DNA of 64,000 nt from SIG440 sp045120135 (GTDB lineage Bacteria > Bacillota > Clostridia > Monoglobales > Monoglobaceae). Below the pieces are notes generated by a model. The model did not search any database. It worked only from the letters and a program-made list of their open reading frames with translations, and had not been told where the DNA came from. This document shows positions 1 to 7,011 of this stretch, piece by piece. The translations under genes and the position numbers were made by a program. Each line of letters opens with the position of its first letter. The stretch's first letter is position 1. The stretch covers positions 62,001 through 126,000 of the forward strand of contig JBGVEN010000001.1 in the NCBI GenBank assembly GCA_045120135.1, in the 5' to 3' direction.

Positions 1-779
1 TAATTGCCGGATTAAAGCTTATTATGAAAGCTCTTGGTCTTAATAAAGGCTATATAGCGGTTGAAACCAATAAACCTGATGCAATTGCAAAGCTTAAGGA
101 ATATGCGGTAAAGGAAACGGATGTTGAAATTAATATTGTAGGGGTTAAAACAAAGTATCCGCAAGGTTCGGAAAAGCATCTTATCAAGGCTTTGACGGGC
201 AGATGCGTACCTCCGGGTAAGCTGCCTATGGATGTGGGGGCGGTGGTTAATAACATCGACACCTGCGCCGCAATTGCCAGAGCGGTGTTGAAAGGTCAAC
301 CCTTAATCAAGCGAATTGTGACAGTCAGCGGTGATTGTATTGTCGAGCCTCTTAACTTCCGTGTTCCTGTCGGAACTTCGTTTAAGTATTTAACCGAAAA
401 ATGCGGCGGTTTTACAAAGCTAGCGGCAAAGATTATAATGGGCGGGCCTATGATGGGTATATCCCTGACAGAGCTTGATGTGCCGGTTGTTAAAGGTTCA
501 TCAGGTATGCTTGCATTCAGCGAGGAGATGGCATTGCCCCAGCCCACAGCAAACTGTCTCAGATGTGGCAGATGTGTTACCGGCTGTCCTATGAATCTGC
601 TTCCCAATGTGATTAAAGAAGCGGTTTGTGCAAATGATTTTGACAAGCTTGTGAAACTTAATATTAACGATTGTATTCAGTGCGGCTCGTGTACCTATGT
701 GTGCCCTGCAGAACAGCATCCGCTCCAGTATGTAAGAACGGGCAAGGCAAAACTTAGCCGTCGGGAGGTGAAGGCATAA
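1..779 (+). CDS. rnfC: Electron transport complex subunit RnfC, C-terminal part (5' end outside window)
   Basis: RnfC is the peripheral NADH-binding subunit of the membrane Rnf complex, which couples ferredoxin:NAD+ oxidoreduction to ion pumping. The reading frame is open from base 3, so only the C-terminal part is present. Two ferredoxin-like [4Fe-4S] motifs are visible near the C-terminus, CLRCGRCVTGCP and CIQCGSCTYVCP, as expected for RnfC. Its stop codon overlaps the rnfD start by one base, and the order C-D-G-E-A-B is that of clostridial rnf operons. The internal Met at base 24 is not the true start because upstream codons continue the family sequence. Confidence 0.95.
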   Translation, partial: IAGLKLIMKALGLNKGYIAVETNKPDAIAKLKEYAVKETDVEINIVGVKTKYPQGSEKHLIKALTGRCVPPGKLPMDVGAVVNNIDTCAAIARAVLKGQPLIKRIVTVSGDCIVEPLNFRVPVGTSFKYLTEKCGGFTKLAAKIIMGGPMMGISLTELDVPVVKGSSGMLAFSEEMALPQPTANCLRCGRCVTGCPMNLLPNVIKEAVCANDFDKLVKLNINDCIQCGSCTYVCPAEQHPLQYVRTGKAKLSRREVKA

Positions 780-1804
780 TGGAAAATTTAAAAGAAAAAC
801 TTATTGTTACCGAATCCCCTCATGTAAGGTCGGGAAACACAACAGCGGGAATAATGCTTGATGTAATTATTGCATTGATGCCTGCACTTATTGCCGGTGT
901 GGTTATTTTTGGCTACCGTTCGGCAACTTTGGCGCTTGTATGTGTTTCTGCATCGGTGTTTTTCGAATGGCTCTGGTGTAAAATCATAAAAAAACCATCA
1001 TCTATTGGTGATTACAGTGCTGCTGTTACCGGACTTTTGCTTGCTATGAATCTTCCGGTTACAATGCCGTTCTGGATGGCGGTAGTAGGTGCGTTTTTCG
1101 CAATTGTGATTGTTAAGCAGTTTTTTGGCGGAATCGGTCATAACTTTATAAACCCGGCTTTAGCCGCAAGAGCATTTCTTCTTACCTCGTGGGCACAAGC
1201 TATGACTACATGGGTTGCACCTTTTACAAAGGTGGGAGCAGATGCGATTTCCCAAGCGACCCCTTTGGCACAGCTGGCTAAGTCCATAGATGCTGTTTCA
1301 ACTGCTACTTCTGTAGCGGAGCCGGTTCAGCTTCCCTCGTATCTTGATTTGTTTTTAGGTACAACAGGCGGCTGTATAGGTGAGACATGTGCCCTTGCAC
1401 TTCTTATAGGTGCATTATACCTTCTTGCAAAAAAGGTAATCAGCATAAAAATCCCTGTGACCTACATAGCTACCGTTGCAGTATTGACATTTGTGTTTGG
1501 CGGCAAAGACGGACTCTTCACTGGTGATGCACTTTATCACATTTTGTCGGGCGGTCTTATGCTTGGTGCGTTCTTTATGGCAACCGATTATGTAACAACT
1601 CCCTATACCCCCAAGGGTCAGATTATATTCGGTATAGGCTGCGGCGTTTTAACAGCTGTTATCCGTCTATGGGGCGGCTATCCTGAGGGTGTTTCGTACT
1701 CAATTCTTCTTATGAATGTCGCATCACCGCTGATCGACAGATATACAGCCCCCAAAAGATTTGGTGCTTTTAAAGAGAAAAAGGAGGGCGGAAAAAATGC
1801 TTAA
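779..1804 (+). CDS. rnfD: Electron transport complex subunit RnfD
   Basis: Integral membrane subunit of the Rnf complex, 341 aa, with about eight to ten hydrophobic segments. In RnfD/NqrB proteins an FMN is bound covalently to a threonine in an S-x-A-T motif. Here the matching segment is ISQATPLAQL, pointing to Thr161 as the flavin site (inferred from family knowledge). The late motif MATDYVTTPYTPKG is also typical. The start overlaps the rnfC stop by one base (TAATG), behind a good Shine-Dalgarno (CGGGAGGTG). Translationally coupled to its neighbours. Confidence 0.95.
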   Translation: MENLKEKLIVTESPHVRSGNTTAGIMLDVIIALMPALIAGVVIFGYRSATLALVCVSASVFFEWLWCKIIKKPSSIGDYSAAVTGLLLAMNLPVTMPFWMAVVGAFFAIVIVKQFFGGIGHNFINPALAARAFLLTSWAQAMTTWVAPFTKVGADAISQATPLAQLAKSIDAVSTATSVAEPVQLPSYLDLFLGTTGGCIGETCALALLIGALYLLAKKVISIKIPVTYIATVAVLTFVFGGKDGLFTGDALYHILSGGLMLGAFFMATDYVTTPYTPKGQIIFGIGCGVLTAVIRLWGGYPEGVSYSILLMNVASPLIDRYTAPKRFGAFKEKKEGGKNA

Positions 1805-2456
1805 CAAAGAAACATTAATTACTTCCCTTAAACTCTTTATAATTACAGCGGTTGCAGCGTTTTGCCTTGCTGCAGTAAATAAAATCACATTGCCGATCAT
1901 TGCGGAAAATAATGCAGCGGCAGAAGTAAGAGCGCAACAGGATGTTCTTCCGTCTGCCCTGGAGTTTATTGAAAGCGAAGCAAAACAACCTGAGGACAGT
2001 ACTGTTACCATAGAAAAAATGACAGTAGGTCTTTCTATGAACGGCGACGGTAGAGTTGCAGGATATGTTGTAACTGCAGTTTCTAACGCAGGCTACGGTG
2101 GCAACATTAAGGTTATGGTAGGCATCAATAAGGATTTAGTGGTTAACCGTATCAAAATTATGGAGTCGGCTGAAACTGCAGGTCTCGGAGCAAATGCGTC
2201 GAAGCCAAAGTTTGCTGACCAGTTTATTGGTGCAAAGGAAAGACTTTCTGTTGTGAAAGGCGAAGCCGGTAAAAATGAGATTTCCGCAATCGCCAGTGCC
2301 ACAATTACCTCAAAAGCAGTTACAAGCTGTGTAAACGCAGCAATAGAGGCAGCACAGGCAAAGGCTGCGGACAATAAGGTTGAGGAAACTGTGCAGAAGC
2401 TTGAAGAAATCAAGCAGGAGACAGCGGCTCAGATTTCAGAGGAGGTGGAGAAGTAA
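1797..2456 (+). CDS. rnfG: Electron transport complex subunit RnfG (FMN-binding)
   Basis: Single-pass, outward-facing Rnf subunit, 219 aa, with one N-terminal membrane helix (about residues 8-28). The FMN-binding domain ends in SATITSKAVT, the motif whose Thr carries covalent FMN in RnfG/NqrC. An upstream in-frame ATG at 1761 would add 12 residues read from inside rnfD. I chose 1797 because the AAGGAGGGCGG ribosome site lies just before it and the protein then begins with the usual short cytoplasmic tail. It overlaps rnfD by 8 bases. The C-terminal ~25 residues are charged and Glu-rich. Confidence 0.93.
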   Translation: MLNKETLITSLKLFIITAVAAFCLAAVNKITLPIIAENNAAAEVRAQQDVLPSALEFIESEAKQPEDSTVTIEKMTVGLSMNGDGRVAGYVVTAVSNAGYGGNIKVMVGINKDLVVNRIKIMESAETAGLGANASKPKFADQFIGAKERLSVVKGEAGKNEISAIASATITSKAVTSCVNAAIEAAQAKAADNKVEETVQKLEEIKQETAAQISEEVEK

Positions 2457-3064
2457 TGAAGAAAATATTTCTTAACGGTATTTTAAAAGAAAACCCCACA
2501 TTTGTCCTGTTTCTGGGAATGTGTCCGACTCTTGCGGTTACAACAAGTGCCTTTAATGCGGTAGGTATGGGCGTTTCCACAATGGTTGTTCTTATATTTT
2601 CAAATATATTTATTTCGTTGCTTCGCAAATTTATACCTGATAAGGTTCGTATTGCTGCGTATGTGGTGGTTATTGCAAGCTTTGTTACTATTATCGAAAT
2701 GATACTCAAGGCGTATGCTCAGGCGGTTTCTGAGTCGCTTGGTATATATATTCCGCTTATTGTTGTAAACTGTATAATTCTTGGTCGTGCCGAAGCATTT
2801 GCTTCAAAGAACGGTGCCATCAAGTCGGCAGTTGACGGTTTTGGAATGGGCGTAGGCTTTACATGTGCTCTGTTTATTATTGGCAGTATTCGTGAAATCT
2901 TGGGTGCAGGAACATTCTTTGGTCTGACTCTTTTTGGTGAAGCATTCCAGCCAGTGTCGATTATGATTTTACCCCCCGGTGCATTTCTAACTCTCGGTCT
3001 TGTAGTTATGACAATTAATCTGATTTTAAACAGAAAAAAGAAAGGGGAGAAGGAAGTTGCTTAA
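2456..3064 (+). CDS. rnfE: Electron transport complex subunit RnfE
   Basis: Integral membrane subunit, 202 aa, with about six hydrophobic helices, homologous to RnfA and to NqrD. Family motifs seen include the N-terminal NPTFVLFLGMCPTLAVT and SLGIYIPLIVVNCIILGRA, with the conserved Cys of the membrane Fe centre shared by the RnfA/RnfE pair. The start codon overlaps the rnfG stop by one base. The end overlaps rnfA by eight bases, so these subunits are probably made in fixed ratio by translational coupling. Confidence 0.95.
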   Translation: MKKIFLNGILKENPTFVLFLGMCPTLAVTTSAFNAVGMGVSTMVVLIFSNIFISLLRKFIPDKVRIAAYVVVIASFVTIIEMILKAYAQAVSESLGIYIPLIVVNCIILGRAEAFASKNGAIKSAVDGFGMGVGFTCALFIIGSIREILGAGTFFGLTLFGEAFQPVSIMILPPGAFLTLGLVVMTINLILNRKKKGEKEVA

Positions 3065-3647
3065 GGATTTACTAATTATCAGTATCGGCGCAATTTTTAT
3101 ACAGAACTTTGTTCTGGTTCAGTTTTTGGGTATCTGCCCCTTTTTAGGTGTATCAAAAAAAGTTGAGACTGCTCTTGGCATGGGCTTTGCCGTTGTTTTT
3201 GTAATGGCGTGCGCTTCGGCTATAACATGGGCGGTTCAAAAGCTTTTGGTGTTATTTGGTATTGAATATTTGCAGACAATAGCATTTATTCTTGTAATTG
3301 CGGTGCTTGTTCAGTTTGTTGAAATGTTCCTGCAAAAGTCAATACCGTCCCTTTATAGCTCCCTCGGTATATACTTACCGCTTATAACCACAAACTGTGC
3401 GGTTCTGGGTGTTGCGATTGTAAATATCACAAAGTTTGGTGCAGTTGATTTCAGCTTTATTAAGTCTGTGGTTTACGGTGCGACAGCAGGTATTGGCTTT
3501 ACTTTTGCAATTGTTCTTTTTGCAGGGGTAAGAGAACGTCTCGAAAGCTCTGATATTCCCGAATTCCTTAAGGGGATGCCTATAACACTTATTACAGCGA
3601 GTTTGCTGTCTATTGCGTTTATGGGATTTTCGGGACTTAGCTTTTAA
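3057..3647 (+). CDS. rnfA: Electron transport complex subunit RnfA
   Basis: Integral membrane subunit, 196 aa, paralogue of RnfE with inverted topology in the known complexes. NFVLVQFLGICPFLGVS and SLGIYLPLITTNCAVLG are the diagnostic segments, each holding one of the conserved cysteines. The start is TTG at 3057, set by the ribosome site AAAGGGGAGAAGG inside the rnfE tail. No ATG gives a full-length protein. It overlaps rnfE by eight bases. Confidence 0.94.
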   Translation: MLKDLLIISIGAIFIQNFVLVQFLGICPFLGVSKKVETALGMGFAVVFVMACASAITWAVQKLLVLFGIEYLQTIAFILVIAVLVQFVEMFLQKSIPSLYSSLGIYLPLITTNCAVLGVAIVNITKFGAVDFSFIKSVVYGATAGIGFTFAIVLFAGVRERLESSDIPEFLKGMPITLITASLLSIAFMGFSGLSF

Positions 3648-3667
3648 TCGAAAGGGAGGACAAAAAT

Positions 3668-4480
3668 ATGGAAATTTTATTCCCGGTTATTGTGATTGGC
3701 GGTATGGGACTTATATTTGGTGCTCTGCTTGCTGTTGCCGCAAAGATTTTCGCCGTTGAAAAGGACGAACGAATTCCGCAGATTACCGAGGTTCTTCCCG
3801 GTGCAAACTGTGGCGGTTGCGGTTATGCCGGATGTTCGGCTTATGCTGAGGCGGTTTGCAAAGGAGAAGCGCCGGCAAATTGCTGTCCTGTTGGCGGAAG
3901 CGATGCGGCGGTTAAGATTGCAGAGATTATGGGTATTGAGGCAGGTACTGTTGAAAAGCGCACAGCGTTTGTAATGTGTACCGGAAACTCTGCAGTTGCC
4001 CCGAACAGATATATAAACAATGAGGATATTGACTGTTATACGGCTCACCGTCTTGGCGGTGGTATGAAAGGCTGTCAGTATAGCTGTCTCGGTCTTGGTT
4101 CTTGCGTGGAAAAGTGCGTATTTGGTGCTATAAGTATAGTTGACGGAGTTGCAGTAATCGACAGAGATAAGTGTACGCATTGTGGAACCTGTATTAAAGA
4201 GTGTCCCCGTGGACTTATTAAAAGTCTGCCTTACGACACAAAGGTTGTTACTGCCTGCAGTTCAAAGGCTCACGGTAAGGAAACCCGTGCAGTATGCGGC
4301 GTTGGTTGTATCGGTTGCGGACTCTGTGCAAGAGTCTGCGAGAGCGGTGCAATCACGGTTGAAAACAACCTTGCATCGGTTGATACTGAAAAATGTATCG
4401 GTTGCGGCAAATGTATTGAAAAATGTCCACGTAATGCTTTGGTTGCATTAGTTCCTATGCCTGAGTCGGTAGAGGAATAA
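3668..4480 (+). CDS. rnfB: Electron transport complex subunit RnfB (multi Fe-S ferredoxin-type)
   Basis: RnfB is the entry point for electrons from ferredoxin. It has 270 aa and one N-terminal membrane helix. A first cluster domain carries the four-cysteine pattern CGGCGYAGC...C, followed by two ferredoxin-type domains with motifs KCTHCGTCIKECP, CIGCGLCARVC and CIGCGKCIEKCP, plus a Cys-rich stretch GCQYSCLGLGSC. A strong ribosome site AAAGGGAGGAC precedes the ATG. It is the last gene of rnfCDGEAB. I see no clear intrinsic terminator directly after it. Confidence 0.95.
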   Translation: MEILFPVIVIGGMGLIFGALLAVAAKIFAVEKDERIPQITEVLPGANCGGCGYAGCSAYAEAVCKGEAPANCCPVGGSDAAVKIAEIMGIEAGTVEKRTAFVMCTGNSAVAPNRYINNEDIDCYTAHRLGGGMKGCQYSCLGLGSCVEKCVFGAISIVDGVAVIDRDKCTHCGTCIKECPRGLIKSLPYDTKVVTACSSKAHGKETRAVCGVGCIGCGLCARVCESGAITVENNLASVDTEKCIGCGKCIEKCPRNALVALVPMPESVEE

Positions 4481-4673
4481 ATGCTAAAATTATCTGGATT
4501 AAGAAAGTGATTTAATGAATTATAAATATAGTGAAAACGGCTATTTTTCAAGGCTTTATATAAGAAGGTTTTTTGAAGAAGCTGTTAATTCGCAACAAAA
4601 ACAAAATGGAGCTTTGAAGAAGAGCTAAAATTCGATAGATATTTACACAAAATTATTTTTCAGGAGGCTACAA

Positions 4674-6446
4674 ATGATTTTTCCGGAACCTAAAAAACAA
4701 GAATTAAAGAATGGAAGTTACACCATAAAAAATGCACTTAAAACTGCCTGTATTGTGTGCTTTGCAAAAAGCGTTGATGTGTCAGATGAAATTAAGAAGG
4801 CAAATAACGCAATGCTTGCCAAGGAGGAATATGTCCTTGATATTTGCGAAAACGGTATCGAAATCACATATTCAACTGAGGAGGGTAAGTTCCGTGCAAT
4901 TACTTCTCTTTTCCAACTGGTAAAAGCAAACGGAAACACTTTACCTTGTATGAAGGTGGAAGATAACCCTGACTTTGAACGCCGTGGATATATGCTCGAT
5001 ATCAGCCGCGGAAGAAAAGCTAAGGTTGAGACTTTGAAATCGCTTATTGATTACCTTGTTCTGCTTAAGTACAACGAATTCCAGATTTATATCGAGGACT
5101 TCAGCTTTAAGTATAAAGCATATCCCCAGGTTAACGCAGACTTTGATTGCCTGACCCCTGAGGATATTGAAGAACTTGATGCATACTGTAAGGAAAGATT
5201 TATTGACCTTGTTCCAAATCAAAACTGTTTTGGACATATGGGAAGATGGCTGGCAAGGGACGAATACAAGCACCTTGCACTTGGTGCCTGTGAAGGTGAA
5301 AATTCGGGAACACTCAACCCACTTCTCCCCGAAACATACGAGTTTGTTGACGGGCTGTTTGATTCGATGCTTCCGCACTTCAGCTCCGAATATGTAAATA
5401 TCGGTATGGATGAGGCATACGGACTTGGCAGATACGAGATTGAGGAATACTGCAAGGAAAAAGGCAAAGACAATGTGTTTATGGATTATCTCAATCGAAT
5501 GAGTGAGGTTATAAATAAGAAACACGGCAAAAAGGTTATGTTCTGGGCGGATATGATTACCAACTATCCGAATGCTCATACCCGTATTCCTAAGAATGCA
5601 ACCGCCCTTGAATGGGGTTATGAGCTGATTCAGTCTCAAACCATGGCTGAGCATTGCTGGGCATTTCAGCAAAAGAACGTCGACTTCTATGTTTGCCCGT
5701 CTTGTAACACTCATCTCAGCTATACAGGTCGCAGCGATGTAACAACATTTAACCTCAGAACTGCCGGTGAAGTCGGCAGAAAGTATGGCGCAAGAGGTTA
5801 CCTCCTTACCGACTGGGGTATGCCCTCTGATGGTCACGCACAGTTTGGTGTGTGGTCATATTTCCCCGCGGCGCTTGCTGGTCAGTATGCATGGAATGTG
5901 GGCAGAGAACAAAATGGTGAGGACTTCAAGGCTGAATACATAAGAGCTGCAAACAAGTTTATGGACGATTACTGGTTTGATGGTAAAAATGTTTCGGAAT
6001 ACCTTTACAGAATTTCAAACTACTATCTGCTTGAACCTGAGCGTGTTCATGTTGGAACAATTTGCGGTGAGATATTCCCGTCTCCGCTTGATGTAACCAA
6101 GCATTATGTATACTTTGACCTTGCAAACTGCATTGATGATTTTTATTTTGACAATGTCATTAACTATGTAAAGTCAATACTTAAAGATGTAGATAAGATT
6201 GACTTTGATACACAGCTTAAACGGGAGGTTATTCTCAATTCAAAAATGGTTATTCTTTCAGCAGAGCTGTGTAAAGTGCGTATAAATAAAAATGTTACCA
6301 ATGAAAAGCGTGAGGAAATCTGTAAGCTTATCGACTGGGTTAATGAGGAATACAAAGCTCTCTGGCTTAAGCGCAACTTTGAAAAGGGCGTTGAGGTTTA
6401 CCTCACAGCGCTTAGCAACAGAAAGAAGGAGCTTTTGGCTCTCTAA
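4674..6446 (+). CDS. Glycoside hydrolase family 20-like protein (beta-N-acetylhexosaminidase type)
   Basis: A 590-residue protein with an N-terminal zincin-like fold of about 100 residues (GSYTIKN.., then ITSLFQLV.. at its end), a (beta/alpha)8 region opening with RRGYMLDISRGR, and the motif NIGMDEAYGLG. Its Asp246-Glu247 matches the GH20 catalytic pair, in which Glu is the general acid and Asp positions the substrate acetamido group. There is no signal peptide, so it probably acts on imported amino sugars or muropeptides in the cytoplasm. The start follows the ribosome site CAGGAGGC. Family assignment is good. The exact substrate is unknown, and the remote C-terminal half makes a distinct GH20 subfamily possible. 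Confidence 0.75.
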   Translation: MIFPEPKKQELKNGSYTIKNALKTACIVCFAKSVDVSDEIKKANNAMLAKEEYVLDICENGIEITYSTEEGKFRAITSLFQLVKANGNTLPCMKVEDNPDFERRGYMLDISRGRKAKVETLKSLIDYLVLLKYNEFQIYIEDFSFKYKAYPQVNADFDCLTPEDIEELDAYCKERFIDLVPNQNCFGHMGRWLARDEYKHLALGACEGENSGTLNPLLPETYEFVDGLFDSMLPHFSSEYVNIGMDEAYGLGRYEIEEYCKEKGKDNVFMDYLNRMSEVINKKHGKKVMFWADMITNYPNAHTRIPKNATALEWGYELIQSQTMAEHCWAFQQKNVDFYVCPSCNTHLSYTGRSDVTTFNLRTAGEVGRKYGARGYLLTDWGMPSDGHAQFGVWSYFPAALAGQYAWNVGREQNGEDFKAEYIRAANKFMDDYWFDGKNVSEYLYRISNYYLLEPERVHVGTICGEIFPSPLDVTKHYVYFDLANCIDDFYFDNVINYVKSILKDVDKIDFDTQLKREVILNSKMVILSAELCKVRINKNVTNEKREEICKLIDWVNEEYKALWLKRNFEKGVEVYLTALSNRKKELLAL

Positions 6447-6487
6447 AAAATAAGACGGTTGATGTTTACTCAACCGTCTTATTTTTT
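6445..6487. terminator. Bidirectional intrinsic terminator
   Basis: A perfect 18-bp stem, AAAAAATAAGACGGTTGA with its reverse complement, around a 7-base loop. Each side ends in an A/T run, so it can serve both the GH20-like gene and the converging small gene. Confidence 0.9.
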
Positions 6488-6662
6488 AGTTTTGCTTTCT
6501 TACCACGGCGTATTCGTCGCCGTTTTGCCAGAATACACAGTCAAAGCTTGCCCCGCTCAGGAACTTTTGCATATCGTCCTCGTCAAGGTTGATGGCACAT
6601 ACATAGCAATCCATATATTCATCGTATTCGTAATTTGCACAGGTCTCACAATTTGTCGCCAT
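6486..6662 (-). CDS. Small Cys-containing protein, DUF6472-like
   Basis: A 58-residue acidic protein with a zinc-ribbon-like spacing of cysteines: CETCANYEYDEYMDCYVC, then a later Cys in SFDCVFW. From memory it resembles the short DUF6472 proteins of Ruminococcaceae; function is unknown. I placed the start at 6662 because the upstream sequence AAGGGCGG is a good ribosome site at normal spacing. A longer frame to 6713 lacks one. It lies alone between a shared terminator and a hairpin-rich stretch. Confidence 0.65.
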   Translation of the reverse strand: MATNCETCANYEYDEYMDCYVCAINLDEDDMQKFLSGASFDCVFWQNGDEYAVVRKQN

Positions 6663-6724
6663 AATTTCACCGCCCTTATTCCATATTTTACAAAAATACA
6701 AAATAAAAGTCAAGACAAAAAGAT

Positions 6725-6865
6725 TCTTTTATTGCCGCCTGCTGGAGCGTAAAAAATATGCCGGTGGCATATTTTTAGCGAAAGATTACAAAATGCGAGA
6801 GCATTTTGTAAATGGGACAAAACGCTTGCGTTTTAACCATCATGCGAAGGCAGCTATAAAAGAAA
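6725..6865. repeat. Hairpin cluster flanked by copies of the ppdK 3' end (MITE-like)
   Basis: Part of the otherwise gene-free stretch 6663-7011. Three short hairpins follow each other: AAAAATATGCC/GGCATATTTTT at 6752-6776, TTACAAAATGC/GCATTTTGTAA with GAGA loop at 6786-6811, and AAAACGC/GCGTTTT at 6819-6834. The block is bounded by TCTTTTATTGCCGCCTG (6725-6741) and an inverted, 14-of-16 copy (6849-6864). The same 17 bases occur exactly at 7022-7038, inside the end of ppdK. It could be a miniature mobile element. No coding capacity. Confidence 0.55.
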
Positions 6866-6866
6866 T

Positions 6867-6892
6867 AGAGGAGTATCGAATGATACTCCTCT
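6867..6892 (-). terminator. Probable terminator of ppdK
   Basis: An 11-bp stem (AGAGGAGTATC/GATACTCCTCT, 4-base loop) lies about 120 bases beyond the ppdK stop. Read on the minus strand it is followed by the T-rich run ATTTCTTTTAT. A second small hairpin, AATAACC/GGTTATT, sits at 6895-6912. Confidence 0.55.
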
Positions 6893-7011
6893 TAAATAAC
6901 CTAAAGGTTATTATACAACAATAACGGAGGCGGTGGAACGTCGCCGTAGTGTTGTGATAAAACGTTCTCCGAAACACAGAAATTTTGATTTCGTTTTGTT
7001 TCGTGAGGTTG

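Noticed and set aside
4515..4628. 37-codon ORF (MNYKYSENGYFSRLYIRRFF...) in the rnfB-GH20 gap
   Set aside because: Composition is protein-like, but the ribosome site is weak and there is no other support. The 193-base gap otherwise shows nothing clear.
4941..5837. 298-codon minus-strand ORF inside the GH20-like gene
   Set aside because: Antisense shadow; the plus-strand protein has recognisable catalytic motifs and a ribosome site.
6725..6912. CRISPR-like array
   Set aside because: Hairpins differ from one another and spacing is irregular; no conserved direct repeat with unique spacers.
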